Assembly (NCBI RefSeq): GCF_010092505.1
Contig: NZ_CP048021.1
Location: 1,054,001 to 1,118,000, forward strand
Direction of reading: 5' to 3'
From: Virgibacillus sp. MSP4-1
GTDB taxonomy: Bacteria > Bacillota > Bacilli > Bacillales > Alkalibacillaceae
DNA: 64,000 nt
Positions 51,428-59,068 of this stretch are shown here, piece after piece. The notes beneath the pieces are model-generated. The model did not search any database, was not told where the DNA came from, and saw only the letters and a program-made list of their open reading frames with translations. Each line of letters opens with the position of its first letter. Position 1 is the first letter of the stretch. The translations under genes and the position numbers were made by a program.

Positions 51428-52471
51428 TTACATATCTTCCAGCTCCATTTCCATAAAGCGTCGTGTATTTGGACCATAGATCCCGTCATTATCCAGTGCG
51501 CTGAACATGGACTGGAATCTTGCCACAGCATCCTCAGTTAATGAACCATAGATGCCATCTATATATCTTGGATCAAAGTTTAACCGTTTCAAAGCTCTTT
51601 GTACTTGTTTTACTTCAGGTCCTTCATCGCCTTTCTGCAGAATTCCACCAGGTAAAGGAAAGTCTGTACTAGGTTTACTGGCGTTTGTAACCTCTTTTAA
51701 CTTTCCTAATGTCTGCTGACCTACCAATCCATCGACAGCAAGATGATAGTCTCTTTGGAATCTCATAACTGCTCTCTCTGTTTCGGAACCAAATACACCG
51801 TCAGCACCATATGCAGGTAAGGAATAGCCTGCTTTGATTAAGTCCTTTTGAATATCCCGGACAAACTCTCCACTATCACCTTTACCAACGGGCAACTGCA
51901 CAGAAGCACCACCCACAACTGGCTCTGGCAGACTTTCTTCTCCCTCAAAATATTTCCGATAGGCCTGCTCTACATCATTGAGGAAATCGTTCCAGGATAT
52001 CCCATAGCGATTCATTGCATTCTGTGGATCCGTTCTGCGGGAAGGATCAAGCATACTATGCCCAATAATATCTTCATCAGGATCCAAATTAAATTTGTCA
52101 ATTAAATAGGCATGGTACCAAACATAGCGTTTATAGGCTTCCTGGAAAGAAATATTCCCGCCATAACATAGTTCAACTCCAATTGCGGCATCATTTGCAT
52201 TTGCTCCGTAGCGACGGTTATCTGTAGATACATTATACCGAACATGCCATGCTTTTTCGTCTAATGGAATGATTTCAAGAATATATCGATCATCAATGAA
52301 GGTATGTGCTGATGCAGTTGGGTTCGTATTTTCAAAATAATTTCGATTGCCGTACGCACTTGAACCAGGATTACCGGTGTCATGACTTACAATGAATTGG
52401 ACATTCTGAATACTTTGACCGGATCGTGAATTTCCAATGCTTATATAGTCTCTTGTAATTTCGTACTTCAT
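51428..52471 (-). CDS. N-acetylmuramoyl-L-alanine amidase with two peptidoglycan-binding domains
   Basis: 347 aa. N-terminal Amidase_2 domain (about 20-155; VSHDTGNPGS, AHTFIDDRYILEIIPLDEKAWHV, AIGVELCYG, IIGHSMLDPSRRTDP, with zinc His residues), then two PG_binding_1 repeats (about 190-255 and 275-340, each GDSGEFVRDIQKDL / GDEGPEVKQVQRAL). No signal peptide is visible, as in phage-derived endolysins and some spore/mother-cell lytic enzymes, but there are no phage genes around. ATG 52471 chosen over GTG 52480. Confidence 0.88.
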   Translation of the reverse strand: MKYEITRDYISIGNSRSGQSIQNVQFIVSHDTGNPGSSAYGNRNYFENTNPTASAHTFIDDRYILEIIPLDEKAWHVRYNVSTDNRRYGANANDAAIGVELCYGGNISFQEAYKRYVWYHAYLIDKFNLDPDEDIIGHSMLDPSRRTDPQNAMNRYGISWNDFLNDVEQAYRKYFEGEESLPEPVVGGASVQLPVGKGDSGEFVRDIQKDLIKAGYSLPAYGADGVFGSETERAVMRFQRDYHLAVDGLVGQQTLGKLKEVTNASKPSTDFPLPGGILQKGDEGPEVKQVQRALKRLNFDPRYIDGIYGSLTEDAVARFQSMFSALDNDGIYGPNTRRFMEMELEDM

Positions 52472-52569
52472 ATTCCTCACCCCATATATCTCGTAAAATC
52501 CCCTATGCTTACTTTATTAAAGGGATAGAGAAGATGTGATAACAAAATGAGAAGACAGGAATAACGAAA

Positions 52570-52815
52570 TCAGCCACCTCTGTGAGTAGGCTTTTCAAGT
52601 GATCTGATATCCTCGTCTAAAGCCTCCATGTTTTGTTCCGCCATCATTCTGGCATCATGAACACCTTGATTATAAAAGAAGGGCGCAACTTCATTTTTTA
52701 TAAACTCAAATGCCTGATCTGCTGCCAGTTCTCCTATTTCCTCTCCCCGTTCTTCAAGAAAAAACATCTGGATTTTTCTAATTAGTACTCGCTTTTTTTC
52801 TAATGAAATCTTCAT
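52570..52815 (-). CDS. DUF2164 family protein
   Basis: 81 aa: KISLEKKRVLIRKIQMFFLEERGEEIGELAADQAFEFIKNEVAPFFYNQGVHDARMM, the DUF2164 core, followed by a charged tail. Function unknown. AAAGGATGG SD upstream of the ATG. Confidence 0.85.
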   Translation of the reverse strand: MKISLEKKRVLIRKIQMFFLEERGEEIGELAADQAFEFIKNEVAPFFYNQGVHDARMMAEQNMEALDEDIRSLEKPTHRGG

Positions 52816-52901
52816 CTGAAACCATCCTTTCTATGATTACTCTATACAATATACCATTTCCAGAGAAACATTTTAGTTGATGGATAAAATTTCTTTGCAG
52901 T

Positions 52902-52927
52902 TGTCACCTTTTTATGGAATGAACGTC
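52902..52927 (+). promoter_or_regulatory. ECF sigma-type promoter upstream of the DUF4349 lipoprotein gene
   Basis: TGTCAC (52902-52907), 16-bp spacer starting CTTTTT, CGTC (52924-52927) then TAA. Spacing and CGTCTAA match extracytoplasmic-function promoters (consensus TGAAAC-N16-CGTC), with the -35 differing at two positions. 35 bp upstream of the gene. Confidence 0.5.
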
Positions 52928-52962
52928 TAATTAAAAAAGTGTTCTAATAGGGGGTTTTGTGA

Positions 52963-53856
52963 ATGAAGTGGTTCATGAAATTAGGTATGATTTGCACCAT
53001 ATTGGTATTAGCTGCATGCAGTTCAGATGATACAGGTAAATCAGAAGAATCCAACCGTTTAGATCAGGCCGATTCTTCTGCGGACATGGTGCAATCGAAT
53101 GAAAAGGGGCAGGACCAAATGGGAACCGAGGAACAAGTTGAGCATCAAAAAGATACGAATACAGATAATCGCATGATTATGTATCATGCCCGGTTAACCC
53201 TTAACATAAAAGATATTGACAGGGCTGTCGAGGACATTACGAGTCGGACCAATCAGATAAACGGTTACGTGGTGGAAACAGCGTCAATGAATCGTGATGA
53301 AAATGTTCAATCTCACATGACGCTCAGAATTCCGAATCCTGAACTTCAATCGTTTATAAAAAAATTGGAAAAACTAAGTGAAAAAGTGGTGGAAAAACGA
53401 GTAAGAGGAGAAGATGTAACAGAAGAATATACTGATCTGGAGTCCCGCTTAAAGGCCAAAAAAGTGGTTGAGAACCGATTGCTTGATTTTATGAAAGGAG
53501 CTAAAAAAACGGAGGATCTTCTGAATATTTCAAAGGACCTGGCAAAAGTGCAGGAGGAAATAGAACAAATGGAAGGCAAAATAAAATACCTGGAAAACCG
53601 GACAGAATTTGCTGAAGTGAGCATTACCCTTAATGATATATCTGTAAATGTCCCGGGTATTGCAGAAGAAGACTTACAGACAGGAGAACGAATTCAAAAG
53701 GCATTTACAAATTCATTAAACCAGCTCTCGAGCTTCTTCTCCGGAGCAGTTGTTTTTCTAATTGGCTATTCCCCTTTCCTTATTATGTTAGTGATTTTCG
53801 GAGGGGCAATCTGGTTCTTTAAAAAAAGAAAGGTTCATAAAGACACGGATTCATAA
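52963..53856 (+). CDS. DUF4349 domain lipoprotein
   Basis: 297 aa. Lipobox LAAC (Cys about 19), Asp/Gln-rich linker, then DUF4349 (about 75-275) with NQINGYVVETASMNRDENVQSHMTLRIPNPELQSFIKKLEKLSEKVVEKRVRGEDVTEEYTDL and a coiled coil (about 150-210), and a C-terminal membrane segment (about 262-285). Anchored at both ends. Envelope stress role is suggested only by the ECF-type promoter. Confidence 0.87.
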   Translation: MKWFMKLGMICTILVLAACSSDDTGKSEESNRLDQADSSADMVQSNEKGQDQMGTEEQVEHQKDTNTDNRMIMYHARLTLNIKDIDRAVEDITSRTNQINGYVVETASMNRDENVQSHMTLRIPNPELQSFIKKLEKLSEKVVEKRVRGEDVTEEYTDLESRLKAKKVVENRLLDFMKGAKKTEDLLNISKDLAKVQEEIEQMEGKIKYLENRTEFAEVSITLNDISVNVPGIAEEDLQTGERIQKAFTNSLNQLSSFFSGAVVFLIGYSPFLIMLVIFGGAIWFFKKRKVHKDTDS

Positions 53857-53866
53857 CGTGTTTAAT

Positions 53867-53912
53867 AGAAATAGCGGAGTCGACCTTTGATGAGCGATCG
53901 TCTCCGCTTTTA
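53867..53912. terminator. Bidirectional hairpin terminator built from degenerate AGAAAAGCGGAGGCGAC repeats
   Basis: AGCGGAG-T-CGA (53873-53883) / TCG-T-CTCCGCT (53898-53908), with TTTTA after it on the plus strand. Both arms are recognisable degraded copies of the dispersed repeat unit, in inverted orientation. Sits between convergent genes. Confidence 0.65.
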
Positions 53913-53919
53913 CTCTGTG

Positions 53920-55053
53920 CTATTCCAGAGCCCTATTCAAGTCCTCAATCAAGTCTTCAGCATCCTCCAGTCCAACAGAAATACGAATTAAGCCGTCTGT
54001 TATACCTAATTCTTCTCTTCGGTCCTTTGGAATAGAGGCGTGAGTCATTCGTGCAGGCACGGAAATTAAACTCTCAACCGCTCCCAGACTTTCTGCCAAT
54101 GTAAAGTATTGAATTCGTTGTAAAACCTGATCAGCCATTTCACCACTGCCTGCATCAAAAGAGAGCATTCCACCAAAGCCAGCAGCCTGGGATGTATGAG
54201 TATCGTGGCCAGGGTGATTCTCTAAACCAGGATAATAAACGCTTTTCACCTTTGGATGGCTCTGCAGGAATTGGGCGACCTTGTTTGTGTTTTGCTCAAT
54301 TTCTTCCATTCTGACTCCAAGGGTTTTCATCCCACGAATAAGAAGATAAGAATCCTGTGGACCTAAGATACCACCAGCAGAATTAAGAATAAAATGCAGG
54401 TCTTCTCCAAGCACATCTGAATTAACCACAACTAATCCTGCGACCACATCACTATGGCCTCCTAAATACTTTGTGGCACTGTGAAGGACGATGTCAGCGC
54501 CATATTGAATCGGGTTCTGCCAATATGGAGTACTGAATGTGTTATCTACAATCAATAGCAGGTTTTCTTCTTTTGCCAGGTTGCTCATTTTCCTTAAATC
54601 CGTTACCTTTAACAATGGATTTGTCGGGGTTTCCACATAAATAGCCTTTGTATTAGATTGAATGGCTTTTTTCACCTCATCAGGTGAGCTTGTATCTGCA
54701 AATGTAACCTCGATTTGAAAACGGTTAAGAACTTTTGACACAACCCTGTAGGTACCGCCATAAACATCATCTGTCATAATTACATGGTCCCCTGCAGAAA
54801 ACAGCATAAATACAGACGTAATCGCTGCCATTCCTGAACCAAAAGCAAATCCCTGCTTTCCACCTTCTAAATCTTTGATAAATTCTTCTAATGCAAAGCG
54901 TGTTGGATTACCTGTCCGTGAATATTCATAGCCTTTATGATTGCCAGCTGATTCCTGCTGATAGGTGCTTACCTGATAAATCGGGACATTGACTGCACCT
55001 GTCTGTTCATCTCCTGTTATTCCGCCATGAATTAGTTTTGTTTTTTTACGCAA
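53920..55053 (-). CDS. mccB: Cystathionine gamma-lyase / homocysteine desulfhydrase
   Basis: 377 aa, Cys/Met metabolism PLP family. YEYSRTGNPTRFALE (about 42-56), GSGMAAITSVFMLF (about 73-86), VDNTFSTPYWQNP (about 169-181), PLP-Lys in HSATKYLGGHSD (about 190-201). Last gene of the yrrT-luxS-mccA-mccB operon; converts cystathionine to cysteine in the reverse transsulfuration route. TTG start at 55053 with GGGGAGGGG upstream, 14 bp after mccA. Confidence 0.93.
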   Translation of the reverse strand: MRKKTKLIHGGITGDEQTGAVNVPIYQVSTYQQESAGNHKGYEYSRTGNPTRFALEEFIKDLEGGKQGFAFGSGMAAITSVFMLFSAGDHVIMTDDVYGGTYRVVSKVLNRFQIEVTFADTSSPDEVKKAIQSNTKAIYVETPTNPLLKVTDLRKMSNLAKEENLLLIVDNTFSTPYWQNPIQYGADIVLHSATKYLGGHSDVVAGLVVVNSDVLGEDLHFILNSAGGILGPQDSYLLIRGMKTLGVRMEEIEQNTNKVAQFLQSHPKVKSVYYPGLENHPGHDTHTSQAAGFGGMLSFDAGSGEMADQVLQRIQYFTLAESLGAVESLISVPARMTHASIPKDRREELGITDGLIRISVGLEDAEDLIEDLNRALE

Positions 55054-55067
55054 TAAAAGCCCCTCCC

Positions 55068-55991
55068 CTAACTATTATATTGATAGATTCCCTTACTTAA
55101 GTAGCGTTCACTACTATCAGGAAAAACTGTCACAATGTTTGTACCAGGAACGGCCTGTTCAGCTTCATTTAAGGCTGCCTGAAATGCAGCCCCTGAAGAA
55201 CTGCCGACAAGCAATCCCGTTTTTGACGAAAGCTCCTTAACTCTGTTAAATGCCTGAATATCAGGGATGGTATGAATAGCATCAAAATACTGCGTTTCCA
55301 TATAATCAGGAATAAATTCCATCCCTATTCCTTCTGTATCATGGGAACCTGCCTCACCACCATTAAGAATGGAGCCCTCTGGTTCAACAATGACCGTTTT
55401 TATCTTATCGTTTTTTTCTTTCAGATATTGCGCAGTTCCCATAAATGTTCCACCAGTGCCTCCACCGGCTACAAAAACATCTGCTTTTCCGTCTAATTGC
55501 CGAACAATTTCCGGACCAAGCGTGTCATAATAGGCTTTGGGATTATTGTCATTTGAAAACTGTCTGGGGGAGTATGAGCCGGGAATCATTCTAAGAAGCT
55601 CCTCTGTTTTTTGAATAGCACCTTTCATTCCTTGTTCAGTGGGGGTATGAACGATTTCAGCACCAAGGGCCTTCATTAATTCCTGTTTTTCCATGCTGAA
55701 TTTTTCCGGTACGACAAACAGAACACGTATCCCCCTGCCGATAGCAGCTAAAGCAAGACCTATACCTGTATTTCCGGCGGTAGGTTCAATGATCGTCCCA
55801 TCTTTTGGGAGCTCTCCGCTTTGCAAGGCTTCTTCAAGTAATTTCTTACCTAACCGATCCTTAATACTACCACCGGGATTGAAGTATTCCAGTTTTGCAA
55901 AAATACGAACATCTTCAGGAATATCAAACTGATGAATTTCAATTAAAGGGGTTTCCCCTATAAGTTCCTGTACATTACGTACATACTCCAT
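55068..55991 (-). CDS. mccA: O-acetylserine-dependent cystathionine beta-synthase (cysteine synthase family)
   Basis: 307 aa, fold-type II PLP enzyme. PLP Lys44 in PGGSIKDRLG, EPTAGNTGIGLALAA (about 67-81), GGGTGGTF (about 180-187), GSSSGAA near 260. Condenses O-acetylserine with homocysteine. ATG 55991 with GGTGGGAG SD; an upstream in-frame codon at 56024 would overlap luxS. Confidence 0.92.
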   Translation of the reverse strand: MEYVRNVQELIGETPLIEIHQFDIPEDVRIFAKLEYFNPGGSIKDRLGKKLLEEALQSGELPKDGTIIEPTAGNTGIGLALAAIGRGIRVLFVVPEKFSMEKQELMKALGAEIVHTPTEQGMKGAIQKTEELLRMIPGSYSPRQFSNDNNPKAYYDTLGPEIVRQLDGKADVFVAGGGTGGTFMGTAQYLKEKNDKIKTVIVEPEGSILNGGEAGSHDTEGIGMEFIPDYMETQYFDAIHTIPDIQAFNRVKELSSKTGLLVGSSSGAAFQAALNEAEQAVPGTNIVTVFPDSSERYLSKGIYQYNS

Positions 55992-56002
55992 TTTACTCCC
56001 AC

Positions 56003-56467
56003 CTATGCAAATATCTCTGACCATTCATTTTTCTTATCAAGCATGTTACGGGCTAGCTCTTTGGCACCTTCAAGACTGTGACTGGCAGCCCAGCCGCATT
56101 GGACTTCATTACATGCAGGTACTTCGGTTGCCTCTAATATATCATTCAGCGTTTTTTCAAGCAGGTCTAATACATGATCGTAATCCGCATCATTTAAAAG
56201 AGCCATGTAAAAACCGGTTTGACACCCCATAGGTCCAACATCAACCACCTGGTCATGATGATTACGGCTGAATTCAGCCATCATATGTTCCAGTGAATGG
56301 AGTGCAGGCATATCCATATGCTCCTGGTTTGGCTGTTTGAAGCGAATATCATACTTATAAATCGTATCGCCTTTTGTTCCTTCTGTCTTACCTGCCAAAC
56401 GTACATAAGGTGCCTTTACCTTCGTATGATCGAGATTAAAGCTTTCTACGTTCATTTTACTCATCAT
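56003..56467 (-). CDS. luxS: S-ribosylhomocysteine lyase LuxS
   Basis: 154 aa. Metal site HSLEH (His57, His61) and Cys124 in [15 protein letters not shown], with GCQTGFY (about 81-87) also intact. Splits S-ribosylhomocysteine to homocysteine and DPD (AI-2 precursor), feeding homocysteine to MccA. Placed where B. subtilis has mtnN in the same operon. AAGGAG SD serves two adjacent ATGs (56467, 56464). Confidence 0.95.
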   Translation of the reverse strand: MMSKMNVESFNLDHTKVKAPYVRLAGKTEGTKGDTIYKYDIRFKQPNQEHMDMPALHSLEHMMAEFSRNHHDQVVDVGPMGCQTGFYMALLNDADYDHVLDLLEKTLNDILEATEVPACNEVQCGWAASHSLEGAKELARNMLDKKNEWSEIFA

Positions 56468-56480
56468 TTATCGCTCCTTT

Positions 56481-57113
56481 TTATTTTTTTGCTTCTAAAA
56501 GCCAGACAAAATCATTAAGCTGAGTGAACCTTATGCTAAAATCATTCTGTTCAAACATCTTTTTTATTTGTGGAAGGGTTGTATAATACTCTGTTTTTAA
56601 ATCGTCAGCCAGATTATAAAGTTGATCCTGCTCTGCTTTTTCTATCATATCAGATTTTTCCTTCTCGGTTAAAAAAATTGTATCTGCAAACACAACCTTG
56701 CCGCCGTCTGGAAGTATATGTTTGTATTTCTTAATGGCCTGCCCTTTTTCCAGCTCTGTTAAATGATGAAAGGCATACGTGCTAACAAAAGCATCGATGG
56801 GTTCATTTGTGGGAAAATTGAGAAAATCCCCATCAATTATCGTAGCCCCGGTTATTTTTTCTTCTGCTTTTTTCCTCATTAAAGGAGACGGCTCAATACC
56901 AATGACTCTGCATTTACGATTGATTAACTTTTCCGTTAAGTTACCGGTTCCTGTGCCGAACTCCATGACTGTACCCGTGACACTGTCAGCAACCACTTCT
57001 AATATATGGTTGTAATTTTCAAACACCTGCCTGTACTCAATGTCCAATCCCTTAACTGTGTCATCGTAGGAATCTGACCATTCATTAAACAGTTCAACAA
57101 ATTCTCTCCCCAT
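56481..57113 (-). CDS. yrrT: YrrT family SAM-dependent methyltransferase
   Basis: 210 aa. Class I methyltransferase: VMEFGTGTGNLTEKL (about 49-63, SAM loop), VIGIEPSPLMRKKAEEK (post-II), FVSTYAFHHLTELEK (about 108-122). First gene of the sulfur operon as in B. subtilis, 13 bp before luxS. Function unknown; produces S-adenosylhomocysteine, the start of the recycling path. SD GGGGTG before the ATG. Confidence 0.88.
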   Translation of the reverse strand: MGREFVELFNEWSDSYDDTVKGLDIEYRQVFENYNHILEVVADSVTGTVMEFGTGTGNLTEKLINRKCRVIGIEPSPLMRKKAEEKITGATIIDGDFLNFPTNEPIDAFVSTYAFHHLTELEKGQAIKKYKHILPDGGKVVFADTIFLTEKEKSDMIEKAEQDQLYNLADDLKTEYYTTLPQIKKMFEQNDFSIRFTQLNDFVWLLEAKK

Positions 57114-57134
57114 GTTGTCACCCCACTAAATTAT

Positions 57135-57163
57135 TATAATTCCTATGGGTATAGTATGAATTA
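57135..57163 (-). promoter_or_regulatory. CymR-like operator upstream of yrrT
   Basis: On the minus strand TAATTCATACTATACCC followed by ATAGGAATTATA. It fits the B. subtilis CymR consensus as I recall it (TAAWNC...ATMGGAATT) at nearly all fixed positions, downstream of the -10. Cysteine-responsive repression by the CymR-CysK complex is inferred. Confidence 0.7.
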
Positions 57164-57178
57164 GACTTAACAATGTTT

Positions 57179-57184
57179 ATTATA
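57179..57184 (-). promoter_or_regulatory. Extended -10 promoter of the yrrT operon
   Basis: TGTTATAAT on the minus strand (TG-n-TATAAT). No convincing -35, consistent with an extended -10 promoter; the CymR-like box begins about 15 bp downstream. Confidence 0.6.
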
Positions 57185-57217
57185 ACATAGAAATTTCATG
57201 AATTGGGCTGAATAAAT

Positions 57218-57246
57218 AAAAAGCCTGACACGAAGTCAGGCTTTTA
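57218..57246 (-). terminator. Terminator of znuA
   Basis: AAAAGCCTGAC (57219-57229) / GTCAGGCTTTT (57235-57245), perfect, overlapping the znuA stop, with T-rich sequence on the minus strand. It prevents read-through into the yrrT promoter. Confidence 0.85.
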
Positions 57247-58224
57247 ATCATTTAGAGCTGTAGATAAAGATTCCAGGTTTTTTCTCATAAGGCTGAAGTA
57301 ATCGTCCTGATTCTGAATCTCTTCCCGGGTACGCACGGATAAGTTATGAATGGGAAGAACCGTTGCCCCTACCTCATCTTTAATTAATTGAGCAACATTG
57401 GAAACAGACGTATTTTCAAATAGTAAATAATCGATTTGTTGTTCTTTCACTTCATTAATAATATTGGTTAATTCCTTTTGGGATAACTCACTGTTCTGGT
57501 TCATACCAGAAATGCCAATTTGCTTAATTCCATAGGCTTCTTCCCAGTACCCGTAAGCAGCATGGGAAACAACAAACTGCTTCCGGTCTGCATGACGAAT
57601 AACATTATGGAATTTGGAATCCAAAGCCTCAAGGTTAGCCTTCAGTTCCTGAAAATTTTTCTGAAAGAACTTTTTATGTTCTGGTTTTACTGAGATAAGT
57701 GATTCTTTAATCGTTTCTGCTATATCGATGGAACGCAGAGGATCCAGCCAAACATGAGGGTCTTTATCTCCATGTTGATGGTTATGATGACTGTCTTCTT
57801 CCTCACTCTCATGAACAGGCTTCGAAACAGTCACTTCTTTTCCATGACCATGATGAACTGTACCAACGTCTTTTGCTGCCTCTACAATCAATACTTCTTC
57901 AGACTCAACGGCCTTCGATATTTTCTCTGCATAGGCTTCTAAACCAGCTCCACTGTACATAAACAAATCGCTTTGTGCAATTTCTACAATTGTTTTTGAA
58001 GTAGGTTCATAAGTATGAGGATCCATACCATCTGACAATAGATTGGTCACCTCAACGTATTCCCCGCCAATTTTTCTGGTAAAGTCCTCAATGGGATATA
58101 AGGTTGTATAAATCGAAATTTTGTCCGTATGATTTTTATTTGCTTGGTTTTCACCCTGAGTACAGGCAGTAATAACAGGGATAAATACGACAAGAATGAT
58201 GATAGAACGTACTAAATGCCTCAT
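57244..58224 (-). CDS. znuA: Zinc ABC transporter substrate-binding lipoprotein
   Basis: 326 aa. Lipobox VITAC (Cys about 21), then cluster 9 fold: MDPHTYEPTSKTI (first His), a His/Glu/Asp-rich loop (about 127-155, GHGKEVTVSKPVHESEEEDSHHNHQHGDK), DPHVWLDPLRS, VVSHAAYGYWEEAYGIKQIGISGMNQNSE, VLPIHNL. Captures Zn outside the cell. No znuB/znuC adjacent and a terminator follows at once, so permease and ATPase must be elsewhere. Controlled by the Zur boxes upstream. Confidence 0.93.
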   Translation of the reverse strand: MRHLVRSIIILVVFIPVITACTQGENQANKNHTDKISIYTTLYPIEDFTRKIGGEYVEVTNLLSDGMDPHTYEPTSKTIVEIAQSDLFMYSGAGLEAYAEKISKAVESEEVLIVEAAKDVGTVHHGHGKEVTVSKPVHESEEEDSHHNHQHGDKDPHVWLDPLRSIDIAETIKESLISVKPEHKKFFQKNFQELKANLEALDSKFHNVIRHADRKQFVVSHAAYGYWEEAYGIKQIGISGMNQNSELSQKELTNIINEVKEQQIDYLLFENTSVSNVAQLIKDEVGATVLPIHNLSVRTREEIQNQDDYFSLMRKNLESLSTALND

Positions 58225-58264
58225 GAGTGTTTCTCCTCTCCGTTGATAACCTTAAAAAATTATA

Positions 58265-58301
58265 TCGTAATCGTTACTATTTGTAAATGTAAAGATTACG
58301 A
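58265..58301 (-). promoter_or_regulatory. Two Zur boxes upstream of znuA
   Basis: TCGTAATCGTTACTA (58265-58279) and ATGTAAAGATTACGA (58287-58301), each related to the Bacillus Zur consensus TCGTAATNATTACGA (13/15 and about 11/15 by eye), 22 bp apart. They overlap the likely znuA promoter. Confidence 0.75.
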
Positions 58302-58387
58302 TTTAGGAGAAGAATTTTATAAAGGGAAACTTTCATCAGTGGGAGGATCTCTATTCCCTGCCTATTCTGTTGCTTTAACTATAAAAC

Positions 58388-58421
58388 TTGAGGCGGGGGT
58401 ATTACGGCCAATTCATGCTTG
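58388..58421. repeat. Imperfect repeat shared with 31291-31325
   Basis: GCGGGGGTATTACGGCCA...CATGCTTGA here and GCGGGGGTTGCGGCCA...AATGCGTGA at 31296. Both lie in intergenic DNA; possible small dispersed repeat. Confidence 0.35.
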
Positions 58422-58444
58422 AAAAACTTTTTTCATAATAGAGA

Positions 58445-58466
58445 AACAGGGGTATAATCCCCTGTT
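58445..58466 (-). terminator. Terminator of zur
   Basis: AACAGGGG (58445-58452) / CCCCTGTT (58459-58466), perfect 8-bp stem touching the zur stop codon, TTTCTC on the minus strand. Confidence 0.7.
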
Positions 58467-58882
58467 CACTTACATTCTGGACATGTTCCATACACTTCAA
58501 ACTTATGGTTTTCGATTTCATAACCTGGAAGCAACGAATTGACCTGTTCAATCGCACAAATTTCAACGGGCTTTGTCCGCCCGCAATTTGTACAAATAAA
58601 GTGATGATGATGTCCAGTTGTATCACAATGTAAACGGAAAAGCTGTTCCCCATTTAAACTTGTTGATTCCAGAATATCCAGATCTTCAAGCGTATATAAG
58701 TTCCGATAAACCGTATTATAACTTGCTCCCGGAAATTCATCCTGAAATTCATCTAAAATATCTTTAACGGGAAAGTATTGATCCTTTTGTCTTGCTTCGA
58801 ATATTCGTATCAGTTTCTCACGTTGTTTTGTTTGTTTATAGCCATTTTCCTTTAATATTTCAATCGCCTGGTTAGCATTCAA
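58466..58882 (-). CDS. zur: Zinc uptake regulator Zur (Fur family)
   Basis: 138 aa. Winged helix (about 10-80; NGYKQTKQREKLIRIFEA, GASYNTVYRNLYTLEDLDIL), then HHHHFICTNCGRTKPVEICAIE (about 89-110) and a terminal CPEC: two CxxC pairs for structural zinc and the HHHHF sensing site. Represses zinc uptake genes such as znuA next to it. TTG start at 58882 (AAGGG 9 nt upstream) preferred; ATG 58891 would abut the SD. Confidence 0.88.
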   Translation of the reverse strand: MNANQAIEILKENGYKQTKQREKLIRIFEARQKDQYFPVKDILDEFQDEFPGASYNTVYRNLYTLEDLDILESTSLNGEQLFRLHCDTTGHHHHFICTNCGRTKPVEICAIEQVNSLLPGYEIENHKFEVYGTCPECK

Positions 58883-59068
58883 TAGTCTCATCCCTTTTTC
58901 GATGAAATCCTTTTTTATTATTATAATGGATTATTCATTCTATGTACATTCCATAGGTTCGCAAAGTCTTATGGTATGAAAACTTTATAATATCCTTACA
59001 TGAATTAAAACAGGATATGGAAGGATATTAAATGATGAATGAATTTTAGGGAAAGAGGCGATTATCAG

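Noticed and set aside
51428-52471. Prophage remnant around the amidase
   Set aside because: Neighbours are a CDF transporter, DUF2164 and a lipoprotein; no holin, tail or integrase genes.
58917-58935. PerR-like sequence TTATAATGGATTAT between zur and catalase
   Set aside because: Half-sites are spaced by two bases rather than one and the right arm is broken; distance to the catalase start is large.
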